Shown here: positions 1 to 8,906 of the stretch, in pieces | Layout of the letters: each line of letters starts with the position of its first letter | How positions within the stretch are numbered: the stretch's first letter is position 1 | Assembly: GCA_902787375.1 (NCBI GenBank) | Contig: CADAGD010000006.1 | Location: forward strand, 1 to 45,069 | Direction of reading: 5' to 3' | From: an uncultured Eubacteriales bacterium | Lineage (GTDB): Bacteria; Bacillota; Clostridia; Christensenellales; CAG-138 | DNA length: 45,069 nt | Translations under genes and position numbers: made by a program | Notes under the pieces: generated by a model | Database searches by the model: none | Seen by the model: the letters and a program-made list of their open reading frames with translations, nothing else | What the model was told of the DNA's origin: nothing

Positions 1-86
1 TCGGTCTGTACTCGGATGCCGTTTTCTCTGTTTCCCATTATACACCATCCTGTACAGTTTTTACCCCCTCCGTGTCCAGTTTTAGT

Positions 87-614
87 TTACCAGTGCAGAA
101 TCATAGAGCTGACATTGAACTGCTTAAGCAGCTCACCCCCATTGAGTTGTGTCAACTCCACGGCAAAGCACATTCCAACAACGTTCGCTCCCATGGACTC
201 GATAAGCTTTGCAACCGCCAATGCAGTACCGCCGGTTGCGAGCAGATCATCCACGACGGCAACGCGCATACCGGGCTTTATAGCATCCGAATGTATCTCA
301 AGCGAATCGCTGCCGTACTCAAGCCCGTATGAAATACTCTCGACCTTTGCGGGAAGCTTTCCCGGCTTTCTCGCAAGCACCAGTCCTGCCCCAAGCTCAT
401 ATGCTACCGGGGCTCCAACAACAAATCCCCTTGCCTCAGGTCCGACGACGACGTCAACATCAAGCTCCCTCAGCTTATCAGCCATGCCCTTTATGAGCTG
501 TCCGAATGCTTCGGGAGACTTTAGGAGTGTTGTAATATCATAGAAGAGTATTCCTTCCTTCGGGAAATCGTTGATTTCCCTTATCGCCGCCTTAAAATCC
601 TGCTCTGTATACAT
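87..614 (-). CDS. apt: Adenine phosphoribosyltransferase
   Basis: Purine salvage enzyme that makes AMP from adenine and PRPP in the cytoplasm. The 175-residue length is normal for bacterial Apt. The PRPP-binding loop VVDDLLATGGTA lies at residues 120-131, and the N-terminal DFPKEGILFYDITTLL segment (16-31) is typical of Apt. The start ATG follows a strong GGGGGTGG ribosome binding site. It lies 20 bp behind recJ on the same strand, the usual Firmicute recJ-apt arrangement; in many relatives relA follows, which would lie beyond the left window edge. Identification is secure. Confidence 0.96.
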   Translation of the reverse strand: MYTEQDFKAAIREINDFPKEGILFYDITTLLKSPEAFGQLIKGMADKLRELDVDVVVGPEARGFVVGAPVAYELGAGLVLARKPGKLPAKVESISYGLEYGSDSLEIHSDAIKPGMRVAVVDDLLATGGTALAVAKLIESMGANVVGMCFAVELTQLNGGELLKQFNVSSMILHW

Positions 615-634
615 GTCGCCACCCCCTTATTTAA

Positions 635-3046
635 TCAGCATGATTGCTGTATATTTGCTAAGGTTGAGTAGATCGTACTCTCAATTAGCTTCTTCTGCTC
701 GCATTGAACTATACATATCCCTCTGCCATCGGCATTCCTTATAAAACCGAGCTGACAAAAGACCTTCAATACGAATATGGTCTGATGCATCGGACGGTTG
801 AGAATGTCGCAAAGCCTTGTTGCAAGCTCTGCCGAGGAATATACGCCATTGCGGACAAGTCCTGCTATCGTCCTGTAATACAATCCCATCTCCTCGCGGC
901 TTATTGAGAAGCCCGCGCAGATATCATCAAATGAAAAGCTGTTATCCAGGCGCATTATTTTCGCTTTGGGAAGCTTTTCACGTACGAGCTTGTAGATTTC
1001 ATCGCTGTACGGAGCATCTGTAAACAGCACTTTGTTGTATCCCTTTTCCGGGAGCTTGTCTATTCTGGGAGCTATTAAAAGCACATTGCCCGAAAACACT
1101 CCTTCGGGTATTACTCCGACGCAGACCTCAAAATTACGGACGCCCCTCTGCGTGAGCATATCAAGCATCCTCTCCGTACCTTCCGTCGAAAACGCAAGCA
1201 TAAGCAGACCTGCAAATGACGAACTCATCAAATCGGCCGCGTCTTTCTCGAAAAGCTCAGGAATATCGGCATTCTTCTCGGCACAGCCATGATTATCTCC
1301 GATGCCGAATATGAATGACATATAGAAGCTGTTCATATTGCACTTGGTAAACCGGGAAGGGCATCTGGGCAGATCAGGTCTTACGGATATTATGCGCATC
1401 TGAATGCTGTCCGAGCCGTTCCAACTGTTTATAAAAGGCGAATACAGCAGCGATACGCTATCGGCATTCATTATGTTGTCAAACGATCTGCCGCCGCAGA
1501 AATAGACGCTCTCAAAGCTGAAGCGGTTTTGACGAATATCCATACGCAAATGCTGGCCGTCATTTCCGAACCGCCTTATGTGATTCGGAGTTACTCCTGA
1601 AATATGAAATACCGGACAGGGGTTGCCCTCTCCAAACGGAGCAAGCAGTTCTAACTGACGGACAAGCTCAAAGCTGATGGTTTCAAAATTCTCATCAAAT
1701 TCAAACACTTTCCGAGGCACAAAAAGCTCAGGAGAACAATTCTCCGTAAAGTACCTCTCAAGCATCTCAACAAATTCGGGAAACTTCTCCCTCTCCATAG
1801 TGACGCCCGCAGCCTTCGCATGTCCTCCGAACCTTATGAACAAATCGCTGTTCGCCTTGAGTGCCTCATGTATATTGATGCCTTCAATACTCCTTGCAGA
1901 ACCCTTTAGGGCATTATCATGCTCTGAAAAGAGTATCGTAGGCCTGTGGAACATCTCCGTCAGCCTTGACGCCGCTATGCCTATTACACCCGAATTCCAC
2001 CTGTCCGAAGCAAGCAGAATGGCGTGTTTATCAGCTATCTCGATTTTTTCGACCATTGCTATGGCCTCATCGAGAATGCGCTGTTCCTCCGCCTGCCTTA
2101 TCTCATTCAGTCTGCCCAGCTCCTCGACTATCCTCCGCGCTTCATTGGCGTCCTCGGTCATAAAAAGCTCTACGCCAAGCGACGCATCCCCCATTCGTCC
2201 GGATGCATTGAGCCTCGGAGCGACTCCAAAGCCTATTGTATATACGGAATAAGGCTTTCTTGCATTCGGAAGGCTTTCAAGCAGCATTCGCATTCCGATG
2301 CAGCACTTGCCGTTATTAAGCGATTCAAGCGCATGCTTGACAAACAAACGGTTTTCATCAAGCAACGGCACTACATCGGCTACCGTGGCAACACCGGCAA
2401 GGAATATATAGTCCTCCGCCGCCTCAATGCCTCCCAACGCTTGAACGAGCTTCAGAGCCGTACCTGCGCCGCAGAGGTATTTGGGATAATCACAATCCTT
2501 TATGGAGTGGCATATTACCGCGACACAATCGGGTATCCTTTCAGGAGGTATATGATGATCGGTAACAATAACATCAATTCCAAGCTCCATTGCGTACGCT
2601 ATTTCATCATATGCGGATATGCCATTGTCCACCGTTATTATAAGCCCCACGCCTGATTCATTCAGCGCGTCAATGGCTTTCCTGCTTATACCATACCCTT
2701 CGTCATGCCTTGAAGGTATGCGATATGAAGCGTTTGCGCCGATGCTCAAAAGATAATGAAGCAGAATTGTAGTAGCGCATATTCCGTCAACATCATAATC
2801 ACCGTATACGCAAATACACTCCCCCGAAACAACCGCTTCCTCTATCCTGTCAACGGCTCTCTGCATGTTGGGAAGATCGAAAGGATCGCGCAGTATGGAA
2901 AGATCGGGATACATGAATCTTTGGATCTCATCATCCGTTATAATATTCCTCGCTCTGAGCGCACGCATCACTATGGGATGAAACCTTGCCGTTCGATCGG
3001 CTTCCATCTCCTGCGTATAATATTTGGATGGCGAGTAAATAATCAT
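635..3046 (-). CDS. recJ: Single-stranded-DNA-specific exonuclease RecJ
   Basis: 5'-3' single-strand DNA exonuclease of recombination and repair. The DHH phosphoesterase core is clear: DYDVDG at about 83-88, TVDNG at 138-142 and DHH at 163-165 supply metal ligands, followed by GVATVADVVPL near 218. The DHHA1 module carries GGHAKAAGVTM near residue 405. At 803 residues it has the long C-terminal extension common in Firmicute RecJ proteins, which I do not resolve into domains. The ATG is preceded by AGGTGGAAAG. It sits 28 bp behind scfB and 20 bp ahead of apt, so it is probably cotranscribed with both. Confidence 0.95.
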   Translation of the reverse strand: MIIYSPSKYYTQEMEADRTARFHPIVMRALRARNIITDDEIQRFMYPDLSILRDPFDLPNMQRAVDRIEEAVVSGECICVYGDYDVDGICATTILLHYLLSIGANASYRIPSRHDEGYGISRKAIDALNESGVGLIITVDNGISAYDEIAYAMELGIDVIVTDHHIPPERIPDCVAVICHSIKDCDYPKYLCGAGTALKLVQALGGIEAAEDYIFLAGVATVADVVPLLDENRLFVKHALESLNNGKCCIGMRMLLESLPNARKPYSVYTIGFGVAPRLNASGRMGDASLGVELFMTEDANEARRIVEELGRLNEIRQAEEQRILDEAIAMVEKIEIADKHAILLASDRWNSGVIGIAASRLTEMFHRPTILFSEHDNALKGSARSIEGINIHEALKANSDLFIRFGGHAKAAGVTMEREKFPEFVEMLERYFTENCSPELFVPRKVFEFDENFETISFELVRQLELLAPFGEGNPCPVFHISGVTPNHIRRFGNDGQHLRMDIRQNRFSFESVYFCGGRSFDNIMNADSVSLLYSPFINSWNGSDSIQMRIISVRPDLPRCPSRFTKCNMNSFYMSFIFGIGDNHGCAEKNADIPELFEKDAADLMSSSFAGLLMLAFSTEGTERMLDMLTQRGVRNFEVCVGVIPEGVFSGNVLLIAPRIDKLPEKGYNKVLFTDAPYSDEIYKLVREKLPKAKIMRLDNSFSFDDICAGFSISREEMGLYYRTIAGLVRNGVYSSAELATRLCDILNRPMHQTIFVLKVFCQLGFIRNADGRGICIVQCEQKKLIESTIYSTLANIQQSC

Positions 3047-3074
3047 CTTTCCACCTGCACAAATTCAAATCTCA

Positions 3075-4421
3075 TCAGGCGTCCTTAACGGTCGCCATGC
3101 CAATCGCAATCTCGGTACGCTTTTTAAGCAGCTTACAGCTTATCTCAGGAGGTTCAGTAATCGAACCGTTGAGCTTATACGCATTTGCCGCACATCCGCC
3201 GGAACAATAATACTTTGCCCAGCAATTTGAACACTTTTCCTTGGTGAATATATTGCAGGACGCGAACTCGTTCCTTATGCCGCTTTCGAGCGGAACATTA
3301 CCCTCCTCGTCCTTAACCAGCACGTTTCCAAGCAGGAATCTGCTGTCGCCAACAAACTGATGACATGGATAAATGTCCCCGTTTGGCGCAACCGCCACAT
3401 ACTCCACGCCCGCTCCGCAGCCAAGGGCGCGCTTGGCAAGACATGGCGAGCTGTTCATATCGACATAGAAATGGAAGAAATTGAAGGGTCTGCCCTCCTT
3501 GCGGCTCTCGATAACGTAATCCGCAAGCCTGTCATATTCCTCCAAGGCTTTGCCCACATTGTCTTCGTTAATGGCATGTGGCTCATCCGGTTTAAGCACC
3601 ACGGGTTCAACCGATATCTGCTCGAATCCCAGATCATGCAGAGCTTTGACGTCTTCTGTAAAGTCAAGATTATCGGCGGTAAATGTTCCTCTGATATAGT
3701 GTTCTCCGTCGCCGCGCTCCTTCACAAGCTTCTGCGCCTTCGGAACAATGATGTCATATGAACCCTGCTTATTGGGCGTCACACGCAGAGCGTCATGCAC
3801 CTCGCGCCTTCCGTCGATGGACAGAACGACATTGAACATCTCTTTGTTGATGTACTCAATCTTTTCATCATCAAGCGCAACGCCGTTTGTCGTAATAGTA
3901 AAGTTGATATGCTTGTTGTGCTTTTTTTCAAGCTCACGACCGTATTCAACTGTTCTCTTGACAGTATCCCAGTTCATCAGCGGCTCGCCGCCAAACAGAT
4001 CGACTTCAAGATGATACCTTCCGCCGGAACGCTTGATAAGCATATCAAGAGCCGCCTTAGCCGTTTCAAACGGCATCAGCATCCTTCCGCCGTGAAATTC
4101 GCCCGTTTCGGCAAAGCAGTATGCACAGCGAAGGTTGCAGTCATGCGCCACATTCAGGCACATTGATTTTATGGGAGATGCCGCCCCATTGGACTTGGGG
4201 GCATCCGGAGCCTTGGTATCAAAGAGGTTTTCCTTTTTAAGCTGCTCTATCTCCTCAAGTATCTCATCTATAATAGTATGAGAATAGGGCAATGCATCAA
4301 CGGCATTGCCCTGCTCTAAAGCACTTATTACATCAAAGGATGGTTTGTCCACCTCATGTACGGCTCCGCTCTCGACATCCAGCACAAGGTATGTGCCGCG
4401 ATATTCAAATGCGTGAATCAT
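3075..4421 (-). CDS. scfB: SCIFF peptide maturase, radical SAM/SPASM protein
   Basis: Radical SAM enzyme that by family knowledge installs thioether cross-links in the SCIFF peptide encoded 2 bp upstream. The iron-sulfur motif CNLRCAYC (Cys95, Cys99, Cys102) is followed by the LFGGEPLMNW segment. The C-terminal SPASM region contains many cysteines, including CGAGVEYVAVAPNG, the YPC motif and the CSNCWAKYYCSGGC cluster, which bind auxiliary Fe-S clusters. The N-terminal ~80 residues fit a peptide-recognition region. The 448-residue length fits the family. No peptidase or exporter gene specific to the peptide is adjacent. Confidence 0.93.
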   Translation of the reverse strand: MIHAFEYRGTYLVLDVESGAVHEVDKPSFDVISALEQGNAVDALPYSHTIIDEILEEIEQLKKENLFDTKAPDAPKSNGAASPIKSMCLNVAHDCNLRCAYCFAETGEFHGGRMLMPFETAKAALDMLIKRSGGRYHLEVDLFGGEPLMNWDTVKRTVEYGRELEKKHNKHINFTITTNGVALDDEKIEYINKEMFNVVLSIDGRREVHDALRVTPNKQGSYDIIVPKAQKLVKERGDGEHYIRGTFTADNLDFTEDVKALHDLGFEQISVEPVVLKPDEPHAINEDNVGKALEEYDRLADYVIESRKEGRPFNFFHFYVDMNSSPCLAKRALGCGAGVEYVAVAPNGDIYPCHQFVGDSRFLLGNVLVKDEEGNVPLESGIRNEFASCNIFTKEKCSNCWAKYYCSGGCAANAYKLNGSITEPPEISCKLLKKRTEIAIGMATVKDA

Positions 4422-4423
4422 TA

Positions 4424-4567
4424 TTATTTAGCCGTCTTGACGCACTTCTGGTTCGCTACGGTGCAGGAGGTCTTGCATGCTGACTGGCATGATGCCTGGC
4501 ACTCGCCGCAAGCAGTATTTTCGCCGTTTCTTATGCAGGGCTTCTGGATGTTCTTAATGTGTTTCAT
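4424..4567 (-). CDS. scfA: SCIFF precursor peptide (Cys-rich RiPP)
   Basis: A 47-residue ribosomally made peptide, the substrate of the radical SAM maturase immediately downstream. The core CGECQASCQSACKTSCTVAN is nearly invariant in the clostridial SCIFF family. Cysteines lie at 11, 20, 23, 27, 31, 35 and 42, which is seven; the family is named for six. The start follows a perfect GGAGG seven bases from ATG, and a sigma-A-type promoter lies at 4618-4646. The family is almost universal in Clostridia, but the biological role of the mature peptide is not established. Confidence 0.94.
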   Translation of the reverse strand: MKHIKNIQKPCIRNGENTACGECQASCQSACKTSCTVANQKCVKTAK

Positions 4568-4617
4568 AATAATATCCTCCATGGAACTTTTTATCCTTCT
4601 CATCGGATTATGTATAA

Positions 4618-4646
4618 ATTATACACCGAGACAGTTTTTAATTCAA
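4618..4646 (-). promoter_or_regulatory. Promoter for scfA-scfB
   Basis: On the minus strand, TTGAAT (4641-4646) and a perfect TATAAT (4618-4623) are separated by 17 bp, about 50 bp upstream of the scfA start codon. This is a good housekeeping promoter and likely drives scfA, scfB, recJ and apt. Confidence 0.75.
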
Positions 4647-4702
4647 GCCCTTTTTTGTATATACGGCACTTTTAATCGTTTTTTTGCGCAATATGGAAGC
4701 TT

Positions 4703-5095
4703 CTACCTTTTAAGGTTGTGAATTATACCAACTATGCACCCGGCAAGAACACACATGGCAATGTCACACGCCAATGAAACATTGATTGAGAGCTTTGCCG
4801 TAATCAGCGAAAATACAATAAACGTCATCAGTATATAAAAAAGGCTTGCAAGTGCGCTTTGAAGAAGCGTTTTTTCCTTAGCCTGCTTTGCGGCGATCAA
4901 CGCAGCGATTACCGCAGATATCGCCTTGATTGCCGTATTGACATAAGGTATGCTGTCCATACCAAGCCACTGCTTCTGAAAAACGAATGCGGCGGCTGCC
5001 ACAAGTCCTATGCTTATGGCGCAGGCTATAACAGCACCGCGTACCGCCGCAAATCCGTTCTTTGCTTTCCTGTCGTTTTTCTTTTCGATTGCCAT
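4703..5095 (-). CDS. Small four-helix membrane protein (TIGR04086-like)
   Basis: A 130-residue integral membrane protein: a lysine-rich N-terminus (MAIEKKNDRKAKNG) followed by about four hydrophobic segments. The start at 5095 is chosen because GGAGGCGACT lies directly before this ATG; the open frame extends 38 codons further without a ribosome binding site. It resembles the small clostridial membrane proteins annotated as TIGR04086, which have no known function. It is on the same strand as the scf genes, but those have their own promoter. The family call is moderately sure; the membrane topology is plain from the sequence. Confidence 0.7.
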   Translation of the reverse strand: MAIEKKNDRKAKNGFAAVRGAVIACAISIGLVAAAAFVFQKQWLGMDSIPYVNTAIKAISAVIAALIAAKQAKEKTLLQSALASLFYILMTFIVFSLITAKLSINVSLACDIAMCVLAGCIVGIIHNLKR

Positions 5096-5237
5096 AGTCG
5101 CCTCCATGATTATTAAGTAAACAACGATCAACCAAGCTGCCCGCACAGCAGTCCGTGTTCCGATTCTCATTGCTTTCGGAGCTTTTCTGAGCTGATCCTT
5201 ACTTAACACTATTCAGAAGGCGGCTGTAAAATGCCTG

Positions 5238-7490
5238 TTATCTGTTCAATCCAAGTGCGCCTCTGAGTATCATAAGCGCGTCGTTGAGCGTTATGTCGCC
5301 GCTCATATCCACATCCGCTCTGCGAACGTCTATTGCCGATTCGTCCACAAGTCCGATTGCGAATCTCATTGTGAGCAGAGCGTCATTCATGTCCACTATC
5401 CCGTTTGCATCGGCGTCGCCGTCAGCCGGCACGGTGCTTCCTGAATAGACAACGTCATCAACCATGGCGCAATCCCTGTTGTTGTCAACACTAATGTCCT
5501 TTTGATATACCCATTCAAATGTATACGTCGTGTCAGACGTTGCTTTAAACGAATACTCAACCCAATCAGCATTGCCGGATTTCTCTATCTTCTTCGACCC
5601 GTTTACATAGAAGCGGAACATATCATAGTTGCTCTCCGAGCTGACCGCATATCTGAAGCTCAGCGTTTCGTCCTTCTTCATATCAAGTGTTAAAGTCATT
5701 GAGCTTTCACTTGACGCTACGCCTTCATTTGAGCTTTTCACATAATCCTCACACGGAACCCATGGGAAAGTCGAATCATTCTCGAAAGGCAGTATATACT
5801 CCGAACCGTTTATCGCGGAATCAAAGCTGTGAGCCACGTTGAAATTCCTGATCCATGCGCAGTCCGAACCGGCAGCTCCTGCGGCATCCTTTTTGAACAC
5901 GAACTCCAGCACATGACTTCCATTGCTGTTGAAAATGTATTCATAGCGAACATAGCCATCCGTATTACCCGATCTGAGTACCGTTGAGCCATTATCCGTC
6001 AGCATGAGCTCATCTCCCTGAGCGGAGCTTACCTTGTATTCAAATTCAATCTTCATGCCTTTTTGAGCGTTGACAATCGTTCTCATAACGGATGATGAGT
6101 TGTTGATTCCGGCATTGCCGCTTTTTGCTGCATATTCAATGGTATCCGCAACCCAGGGATAGTTTCCTTCACTTGTAAACTCAGCAAGGCATGTTGCTGC
6201 GTTGGCAACCTGTGAAAGCGTCCTTTCCTCAAACAGGTTTGTTACATTAAGCATACCGTCGCCGGCATTGGTAAGACCGATATTAATCGAATAGCCCTTC
6301 ATTATGTCAATAACCGTATCCGCGGGAATATCGGGATTATGACTCAATACCATAGCTGCGGCAGCGGATACATGCGGAGTTGCCATTGACGTACCGCTCT
6401 TATAACCGTATCCGCCTCCGGGAACCGAACTCAGTATGTCGGAGCCCGGAGCGGCTATATCAACAATACTGCCATAATTTGAGAACCATGAAAGGGTATA
6501 ATCATCGTCTATGGACGCTACTGTGCATACCCTTTCGATATTTGCGGGACAATCGCCGATAGCGTCGCTCGTTTCATTGCCTGCGGCTACACACACGACC
6601 GTTCCGTTGTCAAACGCGGCGTCAACTATCTCCGCCATCATCCTATGCTCCTCGCCGTTTTCAATACCGTCGCATTCTCCTCCAAGGGAGAGGTTTTCAA
6701 CCTTGCATCCGTTCAAATAGGCGTACTCCATTCCGGCACAAATATCCACGGTATCGCCGTAGCCCTCATTGTCAAGCACCCTTATGGGCATGACTTTGAC
6801 ATTCGGGAGCGTGCCGTCAACAATCGTTCCGGAAACATGCGTGCCATGGCTGTGCCCGTCCTGGGGAACGGAATCATTATCCACAAAATCGTATCCCTGA
6901 ACAAGTCTTCCGGCAAGGAACGGATGTGTGGTATCGGCTCCCGTATCAATTACCGCAACCCATATCTCCGGCATTGAATCAATACTCTGATCGTATTCGG
7001 CATAAAGCTTCTCGTTATAGCTGAACGCATCAACATAATTCGCGCCGTATCCCCACGACTTGAAGCTGTTGCTTCCCGGAGCTGCAAAGACTTTCATTCT
7101 CATATCAGGCACAGCATATTCAACCTCGCTCATGGATGAATACTTTTTGCAAGCCCTTCTCGCCTCCTCAGGCGTTGAGTACTGAATAATATGCCAATCA
7201 TTATAGCCGGATACATGACCCACAGCATCCTTATAATCAAGCTTCGCCTTGCTCTTTACGATTATCCTTGCGTTCGCATAAGCGTCATTGTCGGATGAAT
7301 CGGTTTTTACGGCACAAGTCTTCTTCATGTCATGGACTTCATTCATGAAGCTCATAAGAGCAGAAAGCTTAGCTTCCTTTTCATTCGCCGACATAGCTCT
7401 GCCCGAATTTGCGTCTGCATGAACCGGCAAGGCTGTCATAACCATCATCATGGCAATGCAGGCTGCCAACAATCTCCTCAACAATTTCAC
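5238..7490 (-). CDS. Secreted S8 (subtilisin-like) serine protease with C-terminal dockerin
   Basis: A 750-residue exported protease. Residues 1-27 form a signal peptide, followed by a propeptide-like segment to about 140. The catalytic triad is visible: Asp182 in AVIDTG, His215 in HGTHVSGT and Ser368 in SGTSMATPHV, with oxyanion Asn305 in AAGNE. Residues ~436-560 and ~570-690 are two related beta-rich modules, each opening with a YPWV/FPWV motif and ending in an 'FVF/WVYQKD...DCA' pattern, probably carbohydrate- or protein-binding. The last ~60 residues hold two calcium-binding dockerin type I repeats (DADANGIVDMNDAL and DVDMSGDITLNDAL). The start is a GTG after AAAGGAGTGAG. No cohesin gene is visible in the window. 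Confidence 0.93.
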   Translation of the reverse strand: MKLLRRLLAACIAMMMVMTALPVHADANSGRAMSANEKEAKLSALMSFMNEVHDMKKTCAVKTDSSDNDAYANARIIVKSKAKLDYKDAVGHVSGYNDWHIIQYSTPEEARRACKKYSSMSEVEYAVPDMRMKVFAAPGSNSFKSWGYGANYVDAFSYNEKLYAEYDQSIDSMPEIWVAVIDTGADTTHPFLAGRLVQGYDFVDNDSVPQDGHSHGTHVSGTIVDGTLPNVKVMPIRVLDNEGYGDTVDICAGMEYAYLNGCKVENLSLGGECDGIENGEEHRMMAEIVDAAFDNGTVVCVAAGNETSDAIGDCPANIERVCTVASIDDDYTLSWFSNYGSIVDIAAPGSDILSSVPGGGYGYKSGTSMATPHVSAAAAMVLSHNPDIPADTVIDIMKGYSINIGLTNAGDGMLNVTNLFEERTLSQVANAATCLAEFTSEGNYPWVADTIEYAAKSGNAGINNSSSVMRTIVNAQKGMKIEFEYKVSSAQGDELMLTDNGSTVLRSGNTDGYVRYEYIFNSNGSHVLEFVFKKDAAGAAGSDCAWIRNFNVAHSFDSAINGSEYILPFENDSTFPWVPCEDYVKSSNEGVASSESSMTLTLDMKKDETLSFRYAVSSESNYDMFRFYVNGSKKIEKSGNADWVEYSFKATSDTTYTFEWVYQKDISVDNNRDCAMVDDVVYSGSTVPADGDADANGIVDMNDALLTMRFAIGLVDESAIDVRRADVDMSGDITLNDALMILRGALGLNR

Positions 7491-7537
7491 AGTCGCTCAC
7501 TCCTTTTTTCTTTTTTTATAATAACAGTACCGTCAGC

Positions 7538-8476
7538 TTATTGTTTTGGCGGCATTTTATTATCATCCATACCACGCAGAAAAGCAGCTATCCCTCGGTA
7601 GACATCCTTCCTGTTCAGCTCATTGTGCATTTCATGTCTGCCATCCCCGTAAAGCTGAAGCACGACCTTGGTATGTCCTGTTTTTCTCAGGTTTTCGCAA
7701 ACCTCCATAACGCCCTTGCCATACGCCCCAACAGGATCCGCCTTTCCCGCAATCATGCAGATAGGAACATTTTCCACCTTGGCTGCCCACTTCCTGCCGG
7801 AAATCTCCTTTAGACCGTCGAACAAGTCCCGGAAAGCGGCGGATGTGAATGTAAATCCGCACATGTCGTCCCTTATGTATTCATCAACGACTTCCTTATC
7901 CCTTGTAAGCCAGTCGAACCTCGTCCTCGCACATTCAATTCCCTTGTTATAACTGCCGAACGCCAACGAGTCAAGCTTTTTATCCGGCACATCTCCTTTT
8001 GTTTTCCCGATCCTCAGCCTTGCCAAAAGCCTCGCAATGCCGACAGCCGGATTTTTCCCCGCTGTACCCGAAAAAACAAAGGCATCAAACTCCATGGGGA
8101 ATCTTGATGCGCAAGCTCTTGCAATAAAGCTCCCCATTGAATGCCCATACAACACGTTTGGCAGTCCGGGATGCTCTCTCCTTATTATCTTGTGAAGCAC
8201 CATTACGTCGTCAATAATCAAATCCCAACCGTTTTCAAACGCAAAAAAGCCTTTTTTACCGTTTCCGTTTACCGATGCACCATGCCCCGCATGGTCATTC
8301 GCATACACCGCATATCCGATCGAGTTGAGATATTCGGCAATCTCACAGTACCGCATGGCATGTTCCGCCATGCCATGAACTATCTGTATTGCAGCTTTAG
8401 GCTCACCGTCAGGCAGCCATCTGTATGCCGCAATATCGCAAAGCCCGGTCGCCGATGGATAAAAAAAGGTTTCCAT
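7538..8476 (-). CDS. Alpha/beta hydrolase, monoacylglycerol lipase/lysophospholipase type
   Basis: A 312-residue cytoplasmic serine hydrolase. The nucleophile elbow is GHSMG with Ser113; the oxyanion motif is VHGMAEH (33-39); the likely acid is Asp247 (GKADPVG) and the base His281 (GRHEMHNE). The HGMAEHAMRY and NDHAGHG motifs are characteristic of the Hydrolase_4/lysophospholipase group, so an acyl ester such as monoacylglycerol is the likely substrate. AAGGAGATTAAACC precedes the ATG. It lies 47 bp upstream of the dockerin protease on the same strand; I see no functional link. Confidence 0.87.
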   Translation of the reverse strand: METFFYPSATGLCDIAAYRWLPDGEPKAAIQIVHGMAEHAMRYCEIAEYLNSIGYAVYANDHAGHGASVNGNGKKGFFAFENGWDLIIDDVMVLHKIIRREHPGLPNVLYGHSMGSFIARACASRFPMEFDAFVFSGTAGKNPAVGIARLLARLRIGKTKGDVPDKKLDSLAFGSYNKGIECARTRFDWLTRDKEVVDEYIRDDMCGFTFTSAAFRDLFDGLKEISGRKWAAKVENVPICMIAGKADPVGAYGKGVMEVCENLRKTGHTKVVLQLYGDGRHEMHNELNRKDVYRGIAAFLRGMDDNKMPPKQ

Positions 8477-8539
8477 GGTTTAATCTCCTTTGACTTAGCA
8501 GCTAAACTTACAGTTATTTGCGTTATAAAAAATGAAATA

Positions 8540-8632
8540 TTACCGAACAAATACCGCGACAACGGCTACAACTGCCGACAAGACGAAAAATGCCGCCATA
8601 AGCAGGGCGATTATCCTTGCTGAGTTTCTCAT
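8540..8632 (-). CDS. Possible 30-residue single-pass membrane peptide
   Basis: A short reading frame, MRNSARIIALLMAAFFVLSA then VVAVVAVFVR, begins with two basic residues and is otherwise one hydrophobic helix. A purine-rich GGGAAGGAAG lies about seven bases before the ATG. It lies just upstream of the alpha/beta hydrolase gene on the same strand and downstream of the 62-residue membrane protein gene. Size and composition resemble regulatory or toxin-like membrane peptides, but chance is possible, and no function can be assigned. Confidence 0.4.
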   Translation of the reverse strand: MRNSARIIALLMAAFFVLSAVVAVVAVFVR

Positions 8633-8717
8633 ATTCACACTTCCTTCCCGATATTGTTTATCCTTGCATTCTGCGTTTTTTGCATTTGAAACGGTATTAT
8701 ACCGCCCTCAAATATAT

Positions 8718-8906
8718 CTATTGCTGTATTAAGCCTTCTGTCCCGCCAAGCTCCGTCCATTTGAGTACGACGAAAACGATAACCGCTACTATTGCCAAGG
8801 CAATTAGAACCAGAAAAATGTTCTTCCATGATATCTGCTTACGCTTTATCCTGCGCAATGGTGTTGCATGGTCGGTATAATGTATTCGATAGTGACGACG
8901 CTTCAT
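8718..8906 (-). CDS. Small basic single-pass membrane protein, unknown function
   Basis: A 62-residue protein: a strongly basic N-terminal 28 residues (MKRRHYRIHYTDH then RRIKRKQ) is followed by one hydrophobic helix at ~29-48 and a short tail. The positive-inside rule puts the N-terminus in the cytoplasm. GAGAGG lies eight bases before the ATG, and an extended -10 promoter lies at 8933-8941. I do not recognise a family. Confidence 0.6.
   Translation of the reverse strand: MKRRHYRIHYTDHATPLRRIKRKQISWKNIFLVLIALAIVAVIVFVVLKWTELGGTEGLIQQ

Noticed and set aside
1..86. Possible gene or terminator left of apt
   Set aside because: The 86 bases hold no clear hairpin with a T run and no start of a gene; too short to judge.
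4568..4702. Terminator between the membrane protein gene and scfA
   Set aside because: T and A runs are present but no stem of useful stability could be paired; only the promoter is supported.
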